Shown here piece by piece: positions 1 through 6,216 of a stretch of DNA of 8,093 nt (within the stretch, counting starts at the first letter, position 1; every line of letters starts with the position of its first letter). The stretch is taken from assembly GCA_900543295.1 (NCBI GenBank), contig UQQY01000107.1, forward strand, positions 1 to 8,093, in the 5' to 3' direction. Origin of the DNA: an uncultured Oscillospiraceae bacterium. Its GTDB lineage: Bacteria > Bacillota > Clostridia > Oscillospirales > Ruminococcaceae. A program made the translations under genes and the position numbers. The notes beneath the pieces were generated by a model. The model had not been told where the DNA came from. It ran no database searches and was given only the letters and a program-made list of their open reading frames with translations.

Positions 1-596
1 CCCGCCGTAATCAATGAACAGGCCTGAGTCCGGCTTTTGCCCATAATAAACGCCGCAATACAATCAAGCCGCAGCGAGGCGACCGTTCCACTGTGTTCTT
101 CATAAGAGATTGTACGGAAAAGCTCGTCCTCACGCGGCGATTCTACTGAAACAGGAATTCTGCCGATGCGAAAAAGCCCTGAACGGACAAAATCTGAAAC
201 CTCTTCTGTTAAAAAAAGAACAGCCGTTGTTCCGTTCACCCAAATATCTCCCACTGAAGCGCGCTTTAATCCAAGCCCCATCAAAGAGCCAAGATAATCC
301 CGATGAGAAAAAGACTCTTTTAAAGAGCGGGCCGCAAGCGGTGCAATTGGAAATAAAGTCGGATCCGGCTCCATATCGGAGGGGAAAACGCCCAGCATCA
401 GTCGGTCGCAGTGATCCGCGCCGCCGTAAAACAAATAATTGGTACATACCAAACGGCGCAGCACCTGTTCGGCAATCGCCTGCTGACGTTCGTCCAGAAA
501 GGCAGAAAACCGCGGATAATACTGGTTCTCCGCCAACTGCACCATGTTTTGTATGTTGGATCGCAGGTAGTCATCCTGCCTTGCGGTATCCTCCAT
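1..596 (-). CDS. ylmH: YlmH, S4-domain RNA-binding protein (3' end truncated by window)
   Basis: The frame is open from an ATG at 596 to the window edge, giving about 198 residues and no stop. Residues 98-112 (HRDYLGSLMGLGLKR), followed by VGDI, form the hallmark YlmH central motif. From about residue 174 the S4 RNA-binding fold begins (SLRLDCIAAFIMGKSRTQA), and it runs off the window, so roughly the last 60 residues are missing. The early QLAENQYYPRFSAFLDERQ segment matches the family N-terminus and supports this start. An in-frame stop, which is also the sepF stop, lies two codons upstream and rules out a longer protein. Known: YlmH binds the ribosome/RNA and in Bacillus is linked to rescue of stalled 50S-peptidyl-tRNA complexes (RqcP-like); it sits in the ylm division cluster. 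It starts 6 bases after sepF with no visible Shine-Dalgarno, so it is probably translationally coupled. Family assignment is firm; cellular role here is inferred. Confidence 0.93.
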   Translation of the reverse strand, partial: MEDTARQDDYLRSNIQNMVQLAENQYYPRFSAFLDERQQAIAEQVLRRLVCTNYLFYGGADHCDRLMLGVFPSDMEPDPTLFPIAPLAARSLKESFSHRDYLGSLMGLGLKRASVGDIWVNGTTAVLFLTEEVSDFVRSGLFRIGRIPVSVESPREDELFRTISYEEHSGTVASLRLDCIAAFIMGKSRTQACSLITA

Positions 597-602
597 GATA
601 CA

Positions 603-1040
603 TTACAGATAAACGCCGTTATTTTCCAACTCGTCGATCAAATCTCCCATAATATCGACGTTATACGGCGTAATGATAAACGTGCTGTTAGCGACACGTT
701 TAATCTGACCGTTGTTTGCATAGGCTACACCGCTTAAAAAGTCAACAAGACGGCGGGAAAGCTCTTTTGTTGCAGACTCAAGATTTAATACAACTGTCTT
801 TTTCGCATTCAGGTGATCTGCAATCGTACTTGCATCTTCAAATTGCTCCGGCTTTACCAGAATAACCTGAAGCTGTGTCGTCGCATGAATGTTGACAACC
901 TTATTGCCCTTTTTTGAATTGTTCTCTGTATGAGAAGACGCGCGCTCTTCCTTTTCCGGAATGAAATCCACATCCTCATCTTCCTCATAATCGTCATCGG
1001 ATGTCACGAACATGTCCTTAAATTTGTCCACAAAACCCAT
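603..1040 (-). CDS. sepF: SepF, FtsZ-binding membrane anchor of the Z ring
   Basis: A complete 145-residue protein of normal length for SepF. Residues 1-11 (MGFVDKFKDMF) form the amphipathic helix that binds the membrane. Residues 15-48 are an acidic, polar, probably disordered linker (DDDYEEDEDVD and on). Residues about 56-145 are the SepF core, with the conserved RRLVDFLSG block (96-104) and the FIITP-x-NVDI block (121-130) that shape the dimer and FtsZ-binding surface. Known: SepF polymerises on the membrane and tethers and bundles FtsZ at midcell, overlapping FtsA in function. The ATG shares one base with the yggS stop (TAATG) and has an excellent AGGAGG eight bases upstream, so expression should be strong and coupled to yggS. 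The yggS-sepF-ylmH context matches the division cluster of other Firmicutes. No key block is missing. Confidence 0.96.
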   Translation of the reverse strand: MGFVDKFKDMFVTSDDDYEEDEDVDFIPEKEERASSHTENNSKKGNKVVNIHATTQLQVILVKPEQFEDASTIADHLNAKKTVVLNLESATKELSRRLVDFLSGVAYANNGQIKRVANSTFIITPYNVDIMGDLIDELENNGVYL

Positions 1041-1741
1041 TATGATAACCTCCTGTATTCTCTTTCGCCAAAAATGGCGCTTCCAATCCGAACCTGAGTC
1101 GATCCGCAGCGTATTGCATCCGCAAAATCGCCCGACATCCCCATTGAGAGCGTATCCATCGCCGAATACTGCTTCCGCAGCGTATCAAACAGACGGCGCA
1201 TACGCAGAAACGCAGCGTGGCTTTCTGTTTGATCTGGGATACACATCAGCCCTTTTAGATGCAAATGTGCACAAGACGACGTATACGCAGCAGCCTGTAC
1301 CGCTTCTTCCTCCGAAAAGCCGCCTTTAGACTCCTGCGCGGAGATGTTCACTTCCAGCAGAATGTCCATTATGCGGTCAATACGCGCCGCCTGACGCTCA
1401 ATTTCGTCGATAAGGCGCACTGAATCCACAGATTCAATACAGCTCACCTTATCTATTATAGCCTTAACCTTATTCGTTTGCAAGTGTCCGATAAAATGGA
1501 TCTGTACTCCATCAAGATGATAGTCCGCATATTTTTCAAGAAGCTCCTGCGCACGGTTCTCTCCAAGTAAGGTAATCCCCTCTGCAATTGCAGCATTGAC
1601 CAAAACAGGCGGCACCGTTTTCGTCACAGCCATCACGGAGACATCATCAGAGCTCCTCCCCGAAATTGCAGCCGCTTCTTCAACAGTTTTCCGAATATCA
1701 TGCAGCCGTTCTTTCACCATTTCTTCAGTTCTCTGCATCAT
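1040..1741 (-). CDS. yggS: YggS/YlmE family PLP-binding protein (PLP homeostasis)
   Basis: A 233-residue protein of the YggS/PROSC family, single-domain alanine-racemase-like TIM barrel. The PLP Schiff-base lysine is K41 in VMAVTKTVP. Other family marks are LLGENRAQE (58-66), HFIGHLQTNK (82-91), the phosphate-binding SMGMSGDF (199-206) and VRIGSAIFG (217-225). Known: YggS binds PLP without a clear catalytic reaction and buffers cofactor levels, affecting amino-acid and vitamin B6 balance; it is cytosolic. The frame stays open upstream to an ATG at 1918, but those 59 extra residues do not resemble the family and overlap the preceding gene by 194 bases. The start at 1741 (or 1738) gives the normal length and a 17-base overlap with that gene, with purine-rich AAAGGAAAAGAG just upstream. 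The stop overlaps the sepF start. Its place between a membrane protein and sepF equals ylmE of Bacillus. Confidence 0.93.
   Translation of the reverse strand: MMQRTEEMVKERLHDIRKTVEEAAAISGRSSDDVSVMAVTKTVPPVLVNAAIAEGITLLGENRAQELLEKYADYHLDGVQIHFIGHLQTNKVKAIIDKVSCIESVDSVRLIDEIERQAARIDRIMDILLEVNISAQESKGGFSEEEAVQAAAYTSSCAHLHLKGLMCIPDQTESHAAFLRMRRLFDTLRKQYSAMDTLSMGMSGDFADAIRCGSTQVRIGSAIFGEREYRRLS
1049..1054 (-). promoter_or_regulatory. Strong ribosome binding site of sepF inside the yggS 3' end
   Basis: AGGAGG lies eight bases before the sepF ATG. The six bases are also the two Arg codons (R230, R231) of the YggS C-terminus, so the end of yggS serves both as code and as the sepF initiation signal. 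Ribosomes finishing yggS would cover this site, which fits translational coupling. Confidence 0.85.
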
Positions 1742-2963
1742 TAAGCTCTTTTCCTTTAATAATAACCTGATCGTAAGCGCTGATATAACCGGATTGTCCG
1801 GTTGCGTTGCTGATGATGACATCATCATCTTCATATACAATATCAAGTCTGCGCGCCCTTGCGGACTTTCCAAACACAGCGTAGACAACCTTTTCCTGAA
1901 CAGTATTTCCTTCGTCATCTGTAGTTGTGCGGATGCGAATCGCCTCTTTGGGGATTACAATTCCCGAATAGGAGGAAATCAGAACGCGCGGCGTTTCAAA
2001 GCGCATGGTAAGGAAATCGCTGTCCATATCCATTCCGGAAAAAATTACAACAGCCTTTTCCGCCTCTTCTTCCGTAAGAATGCGTTCAACCGTTGCAGAA
2101 GCCGATTTTACGGAAGCGGCGGTGAAGCTAAGCGTCATGACATTTCCTTCTTTAAAAGAAGAGGCCTCTGCCGATGGAATCACCGCTACAAACCGCCATT
2201 GATTCGTATAGGCGATTTTGCCGATTGTTTTGTCGGAAACCTGCGGAATTTCAGTCTTCAGCATCGACTGGGCATCCGCTATTGTAAGACTGTCAAGAGC
2301 AGAAAAGCTGAACTTCTCCTCCAAGCCGTCCGTCACGTTGCAGAAATATCCAGATTTTTCCGTCATAACAGTTCCGACCGAATCGGGAACCTGAGATTGA
2401 AGAGACGCTATTTCACTTTCTGCCTGAGCGATTGCGTCATCAAGCTTTAAATCCTCGCCTATACAAAGCGCATATCGGTTCAAACACAAAAAAATTTCGC
2501 TTCGCAGACTGTCGAGCTTTGAGAGATCCCCGGTATCTGCGGCACGCATCAAAGAAAACTTTGCATCTGCAAGCTGCCGCTTTACCAGATCAATTTTCAA
2601 TCCATCGCCGCCCGTACTGCTTTGGATCTGCTTTAAGATATTTCGCTGCTGCGTCAGCGATTCAATTTTCTGGAGCACATGAAGATCAGCCTCGCTGCTG
2701 TAAACACGGGCAACTTCGGCGCTAATCGGAACCTTTTCGCCATTTTCATACGGATATCCGATAACGCCGCTTTTTTCCGTCGTTAAAGCTGCTTCATCCC
2801 GAACAAAAAAGCCGTCGAGCTCCAGTTCTTTTGTGTAGGCTCCCTGCTTTACGACAACCGTTTCATACGGTTCGTATGCGACAAGATATGCCTGATACCC
2901 GATATAGACGAGCAGAAGAAGAGAGACCAGAATAACGAGCAGTCTTTTGATTGCCGGCTTCAT
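1725..2963 (-). CDS. HlyD/membrane-fusion-like single-pass membrane protein
   Basis: A 412-residue protein with a short basic N-terminus and one hydrophobic segment at about 7-29, so most of it should lie outside the membrane. Residues 57-90 (sequence around TTEKSGVIGYPYENGEKV) and 199-214 (VMTEKSGYFCNVTDGLE) look like the two halves of a biotinyl-lipoyl domain. They are separated by a helical, probably coiled-coil stretch at about 90-192. Residues 245-345 resemble the beta-barrel part of membrane-fusion adaptors, including SGIVIPKEAIRI (333-344), and a small beta domain follows. This is the layout of HlyD-type adaptors. Such proteins usually link an inner-membrane exporter to an outer channel, but no transporter gene is adjacent and a Firmicute would have no outer-membrane channel. 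The gene begins 6 bases after hfq with a weak ribosome site and overlaps yggS by 17 bases. Fold class is fairly well supported; function is unknown, and a link to envelope or division is only suggested by its neighbours. Confidence 0.8.
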   Translation of the reverse strand: MKPAIKRLLVILVSLLLLVYIGYQAYLVAYEPYETVVVKQGAYTKELELDGFFVRDEAALTTEKSGVIGYPYENGEKVPISAEVARVYSSEADLHVLQKIESLTQQRNILKQIQSSTGGDGLKIDLVKRQLADAKFSLMRAADTGDLSKLDSLRSEIFLCLNRYALCIGEDLKLDDAIAQAESEIASLQSQVPDSVGTVMTEKSGYFCNVTDGLEEKFSFSALDSLTIADAQSMLKTEIPQVSDKTIGKIAYTNQWRFVAVIPSAEASSFKEGNVMTLSFTAASVKSASATVERILTEEEAEKAVVIFSGMDMDSDFLTMRFETPRVLISSYSGIVIPKEAIRIRTTTDDEGNTVQEKVVYAVFGKSARARRLDIVYEDDDVIISNATGQSGYISAYDQVIIKGKELNDAEN

Positions 2964-2969
2964 ATCCGG

Positions 2970-3221
2970 TTATTCTTCGGTCTCTGTATTGGCAGCCGCC
3001 ATGAATGAGATCGGTTTTGCGGGAGCAATCGTAGAAACGGCATGCTTATACACAAGATTTTGCTTTCCATCGCAGTCCAAAACGACAGTATAGTTGTCAA
3101 ATCCACGTACAATACCTTTAAACTGAAAACCGTTGATTAAAAAAATTGTGACTGGGATTTTTTCAACACGCGCTTGATTCAAAAATACGTCCTGCAAATT
3201 GATGCTCTTCATGAGACTCAT
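2970..3221 (-). CDS. hfq: Hfq, RNA-binding Sm-like chaperone
   Basis: An 83-residue Hfq. INLQDVFLN (7-15) is the N-terminal helix, with Q10 and D11 in the proximal uridine-binding region. The Sm1 strands run about 24-48 (VTIFLINGF, GFDNYTVVL), and the Sm2 motif YKHA is at 58-61, with a short acidic tail ending NTETEE. Known: the hexamer binds small RNAs and A-rich mRNA and helps their pairing and stability. The lateral rim reads R18-V-E-K21 where Escherichia coli has RRER, so only one rim arginine remains; this fits the weaker annealing reported for Gram-positive Hfq. I chose ATG 3221, which has AAAAAGGA just upstream; ATG 3212 (80 residues) is equally good by family length, while ATG 3260 adds 13 atypical residues. 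The gene follows miaA after 56 bases, the same mutL-miaA-hfq order as in enterobacteria. Confidence 0.95.
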   Translation of the reverse strand: MSLMKSINLQDVFLNQARVEKIPVTIFLINGFQFKGIVRGFDNYTVVLDCDGKQNLVYKHAVSTIAPAKPISFMAAANTETEE

Positions 3222-3235
3222 CCATCCTTTTTCTT

Positions 3236-3264
3236 TATCTGTCACAGATACGCAGTGCATCTGT
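3236..3264 (-). promoter_or_regulatory. hfq leader with two mutually exclusive hairpins
   Basis: Reading toward hfq, ACAGATGC (3264-3257) can pair with GTATCTGT (3251-3244): eight pairs including one G-U, with a five-base loop. Alternatively TATCTG (3250-3245) pairs perfectly with the downstream CAGATA (3241-3236) around a TGA triloop. Both use the same ATCTGT block, so only one can form. The second hairpin ends three bases before the A-rich ribosome site at 3232-3225, so it may tune access to that site. No T-tract follows either stem, so a terminator is unlikely. The pairing is visible in the sequence; a regulatory role is inference. Confidence 0.4.
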
Positions 3265-3271
3265 TTCTTCT

Positions 3272-3280
3272 ATCATATCA
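3272..3280 (-). promoter_or_regulatory. Candidate extended -10 promoter for hfq
   Basis: TGATATGAT on the minus strand matches an extended -10 (TGn-TATGAT, five of six to TATAAT) and uses the miaA stop codon as its TGn part. Transcription would begin near 3265, at the base of the first leader hairpin, and give about a 44-base leader. No good -35 is present at 17 bases, as is common for extended -10 promoters. Prediction from a short motif only. Confidence 0.3.
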
Positions 3281-4213
3281 TACTTTCAGAAACATTTCTA
3301 CTGAAACGAAAACTTTTTTTATCAGATCCGGCATCTCTTCTTCATCGGGATAAAGCCATGTAATCTGTGGATCCCGCAAAAACCAGGTTAGCTGTCGTTT
3401 GGCATACCGTCTTGTCGATTGTTTTAACTGCTCGACGCAAACTGAAAGAGACGTCTTTCCTTCCAAATAAGGCTGAAGCTCTTTATAGCCGATCGCCTGC
3501 ACCGCTGTTTTCATTGGAGAGACAAGCACGTTTTTCGCCTCCTCTAAAAGTCCCTGCTCCATCATCAGATCAACACGTCGGTCAATCCTGTCGTATAAAA
3601 CCGATCGATCCCGGTAATTCAATCCGAATTTGAGCGCACGGTAACGACTTGGTTTTTCCCGGCTTTTTTTCTGCTGCTCCGTCATGGTAATGCCCGTCAG
3701 CTCATAAACTTCTATGGCACGGACAATCCGCCCTACATTGTTTTCATGAAGCCGTGCCGCCGATTCAGGATCGACTCTGCGCAGCCGTTCAAGCAAAGCG
3801 CCGTTTCCCTGTTTCTTTCCAAATTGATACAAAGACTCGCGCAGTTGCGGATCGGTTTTAATTTCTGTAAATACAATATCATTTAAAACTGAGTCCACAT
3901 AAAGTCCGGTTCCGCCCACTAAAACCGGAAGCTTTCCGCGCGCATGAATATCCGCAATTGCCTGATGCGCCAAAAGCGTATAATCCGCAACTGAAAAAGA
4001 GTCGGACGGATCAAGAAAGTCGATCATATGATGTATAACGCCATCCTGCTCCAGAACGTTTGGCTTTGCCGTCGCAATATCCATCCCGCAGTAAATCTGC
4101 ATGCTGTCGGCTGAAACCACCTCGCCGTCAAAGCGCTTGGCGATTTGAATGCCAAGGCCGGTTTTTCCGGAAGCTGTGGGGCCGACAACCGCAATAATCG
4201 GTATTTTTTTCAT
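3278..4213 (-). CDS. miaA: MiaA, tRNA dimethylallyltransferase
   Basis: A complete 311-residue protein of usual length. MiaA transfers a dimethylallyl group from DMAPP to N6 of A37 in tRNAs that read codons beginning with U (i6A37), a modification that improves decoding and frame keeping. Visible motifs are the P-loop GPTASGKT (11-18), SADSMQIY (34-41, with the conserved Asp36), MDIATAKP (44-51), HHMIDF (61-66), VGGTGLY (99-105), NNVGRIVRAIEVYE (158-171), AIGYKE (240-245) and the tRNA-binding TRRYAKRQLTWFL (267-279). The protein is cytosolic. It starts 21 bases after mutL with a purine-rich GAGGAGAGAG about 8-11 bases before the ATG, so it belongs to the same operon. The downstream partner MiaB (ms2i6A) is not in the window. 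Nothing is truncated or unusual. Confidence 0.97.
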   Translation of the reverse strand: MKKIPIIAVVGPTASGKTGLGIQIAKRFDGEVVSADSMQIYCGMDIATAKPNVLEQDGVIHHMIDFLDPSDSFSVADYTLLAHQAIADIHARGKLPVLVGGTGLYVDSVLNDIVFTEIKTDPQLRESLYQFGKKQGNGALLERLRRVDPESAARLHENNVGRIVRAIEVYELTGITMTEQQKKSREKPSRYRALKFGLNYRDRSVLYDRIDRRVDLMMEQGLLEEAKNVLVSPMKTAVQAIGYKELQPYLEGKTSLSVCVEQLKQSTRRYAKRQLTWFLRDPQITWLYPDEEEMPDLIKKVFVSVEMFLKV

Positions 4214-4234
4214 AGGGACACTCTCTCCTCGGAG

Positions 4235-6199
4235 TCACTGAATCCTGCCGAAACGACGCTCCAGCTCGCTTTTGTCAAAAGCGATTACAATCGGCCTGCC
4301 ATGCGGACAGTGACGAATTTCATCGTTTCCGATCACAGTATGTAAAAGAGCGGTAAGTTCCGGAACTGAGGTCGAATCGTTTGCTTTAATTGCAGCGCGG
4401 CAGGCCATAGAATATAAAAGCTCCTCATAAAGCGTGGCGGAAACTGTTTTTCGATTCGCAGAGAGCTTTCCGGCAATATCCAAAAACAACGCCTTCTGAT
4501 CGGTGTTTGCAAGAATCAAAGGCACCTCCCGTATCAAAAACGAACGCTCGCCGAAGGCTTCATAAGAAAAGCCGAGCGATGCGAGAAACTCTTTATTTTC
4601 GTCAAGTAAAACGAACTCCTCCGCCGACACGTTTACAATAATCGGCGCGAGTAAAAGCTGCCGTTCATCCATTTTTACGGAGTGCTTGAGCTTTTCATAT
4701 AAAATACGCTCATGCGCCGCATGTTTGTCCAGAAGAAAAAGGCGGTCCTCCCCTTCAAATAATATATATGTTTTGAAAAGCTCGCCAATCATGCGATAAG
4801 ACTCTGTAAAGTCTTTTTCTTTTACATCTGTTTTCTGCTGCTTTGGTTCCGCTTCTTGTGGAGCCGTATGAATTTGTTCCGTTGTCTCTGGAACAAAGAT
4901 GATTTTTTTTTCATTCAGCTTTTCATAAAGCTCCGGTTTCTTCACCAAGTCCTCTGCTTGGATATAGGAAAACGCCGAAAGCCCTTCAGCCGGATCTGCG
5001 TTCTCTTTCTTTTGCGGCGGATAGCTCACGAAGGGGCTCGCAACACGGTGTGAGGATACGGCTGTAGGCAAAGCGGACGCCGAATTTGATGTTTCGGACA
5101 GCGGCACCTTTAATACCGTCTGTTCGGTCGTTTTTTCCTGAAAGGGACTTAACAGATTCGCATCAGAAAGCGGCCTTTTTTCAAGAGAGGCGGCCGCGCG
5201 CTTTAATATATCCTCTTTTCCGACAGCGGCACGGACAGCAAACAGTACGGCGTCATATACTGTGCGTTCTTCACCAAAACGTACTTCTGTTTTGGCAGGG
5301 TGGACATTTACATCCACCCTGTCAAAAGGCAGCGCAATATTTAAAACACAGGAGGGATATTTTCCTACCATCATCTTACCCTGATAGCCTTCTTCCAGTG
5401 CAGCCGCGCAAAGCTTTGAGCGAACATAACGGCAATTTACAAAAAAATGCTGCATTGAGCGGCTTGGCCGTCCCGCGCGCGTACCGCAAATAAGCCCGGT
5501 TACAGAAACCCCATTCATTCCATAATCCACTGGAATCATTCCATCGGCAAACTCCCGTCCGAACACTGCATAAACCGCGGAAAGCAGTTTTCCATCGCCC
5601 GGTGTGTGCATACGCTGTTTTCGATCCACGATATATTTGAACGAAATTTCCGGATGCGAAAGCGCAATTCGATCCATGATTCCACCGATCTGAGCCGCCT
5701 CTGCGGTATCTCTTTTTAAAAATTTTAAGCGTGCCGGTACATTGTAAAAAAGATCGCGCACCACTATAGTCGTGCCGTCGGCGCAGCCGGCTTCTTCATA
5801 AACAGTTTGCTCTCCGCCTTCAAAACAGATGCGTGCACCCAGCGCCTGATCCCGCTGCTTCGACACCATTTCCACGCGCGATACCGCCGCAATAGAGGCA
5901 AGCGCTTCTCCGCGGAAGCCCAGCGTGCCGATCGCCGTTAAGTCGTCACTTAAATGCACCTTACTGGTCGCATGACGCAGAAAAGCAGTCGGAAGATCGC
6001 CCGGCTCAATGCCAGCTCCATTGTCCGTAACACGTATATAGGAAATGCCGCCATGACGAATCTCCACCGTAACAGCAGATGCGGAAGCGTCGATTGCATT
6101 TTCAAGTAATTCTTTCACTACAGACGCAGGACGCTCCACAACCTCGCCGGCAGCAATCAATTCTGCGACCTCACGGCTTAACACATGAATTTTTGACAT
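4235..6199 (-). CDS. mutL: MutL, mismatch repair endonuclease/ATPase
   Basis: A complete 654-residue MutL. The N-terminal GHKL ATPase shows E30 and N34 in the VVKELLENAIDA block, DNGAGI (59-64), RHATSK (75-80) and GFRGEAL (94-100); the transducer region includes NVHPAKTEVRF (298-308). Residues about 335-465 are a variable, Ser/Pro/Glu/Lys-rich linker. The C-terminal domain carries DKHAAHERILYE (491-502), ACRAAIK (599-605), CPHGRP (631-636) and the closing FGRIQ, the metal-binding motifs of nicking MutL proteins. QLLLAP (514-519) sits where Bacillus MutL has its sliding-clamp motif. Known: MutS recruits MutL at a mismatch, and clamp-stimulated nicking marks the new strand, so no MutH or Dam is needed. 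The ATG is 17 bases after mutS, with AAGGAGG eight bases upstream. A nine-base A run in the linker is noted separately. Confidence 0.98.
   Translation of the reverse strand: MSKIHVLSREVAELIAAGEVVERPASVVKELLENAIDASASAVTVEIRHGGISYIRVTDNGAGIEPGDLPTAFLRHATSKVHLSDDLTAIGTLGFRGEALASIAAVSRVEMVSKQRDQALGARICFEGGEQTVYEEAGCADGTTIVVRDLFYNVPARLKFLKRDTAEAAQIGGIMDRIALSHPEISFKYIVDRKQRMHTPGDGKLLSAVYAVFGREFADGMIPVDYGMNGVSVTGLICGTRAGRPSRSMQHFFVNCRYVRSKLCAAALEEGYQGKMMVGKYPSCVLNIALPFDRVDVNVHPAKTEVRFGEERTVYDAVLFAVRAAVGKEDILKRAAASLEKRPLSDANLLSPFQEKTTEQTVLKVPLSETSNSASALPTAVSSHRVASPFVSYPPQKKENADPAEGLSAFSYIQAEDLVKKPELYEKLNEKKIIFVPETTEQIHTAPQEAEPKQQKTDVKEKDFTESYRMIGELFKTYILFEGEDRLFLLDKHAAHERILYEKLKHSVKMDERQLLLAPIIVNVSAEEFVLLDENKEFLASLGFSYEAFGERSFLIREVPLILANTDQKALFLDIAGKLSANRKTVSATLYEELLYSMACRAAIKANDSTSVPELTALLHTVIGNDEIRHCPHGRPIVIAFDKSELERRFGRIQ
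4903..4911 (-). repeat. Nine-base A/T homopolymer in the mutL linker
   Basis: Nine T on the plus strand (A9 in the mRNA) encode Glu430-Lys-Lys-Ile433 of MutL. Other homopolymers I noticed in the window reach about seven. The run lies between the ATPase and nuclease domains, in poorly conserved sequence. A one-base slip would remove the nuclease domain. Confidence 0.9.
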
Positions 6200-6207
6200 G
6201 GCGCTTC

Positions 6208-6214
6208 CCTCCTT
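6208..6214 (-). promoter_or_regulatory. Strong ribosome binding site of mutL
   Basis: AAGGAGG lies eight bases before the mutL ATG, in the 17-base gap after the mutS stop. It is a near-perfect match to the 16S anti-Shine-Dalgarno and fixes the mutL start at 6199. Confidence 0.88.
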
Positions 6215-6216
6215 AT

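Noticed and set aside
130..447. Minus-strand 105-residue frame inside ylmH
   Set aside because: Out-of-frame shadow of ylmH. The true frame starts at ATG 596 and holds the HRDYLGSLMGLG motif.
110..598. Plus-strand open frame of 162 residues
   Set aside because: Lies antisense to ylmH, whose protein motifs are clear; the product is low-complexity, rich in Arg/Pro/Lys, and resembles no family.
1742..1918. N-terminal extension of YggS to ATG 1918
   Set aside because: Adds 59 atypical residues and overlaps the HlyD-like gene by 194 bases; YggS family length fits the 1741 start.
3222..3260. N-terminal extension of Hfq to ATG 3260
   Set aside because: Thirteen extra residues are not seen in the family, and the start sits inside a hairpin without a ribosome site. 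Kept only as a possibility within the leader finding.
3236..3264. Intrinsic terminator between miaA and hfq
   Set aside because: Stems are short and A/T-rich with no following T run on the transcribed strand; A-rich sequence follows instead.
5086..5493. Plus-strand 135-residue frame opposite mutL
   Set aside because: Antisense to conserved mutL coding sequence; no ribosome site or recognisable domain.
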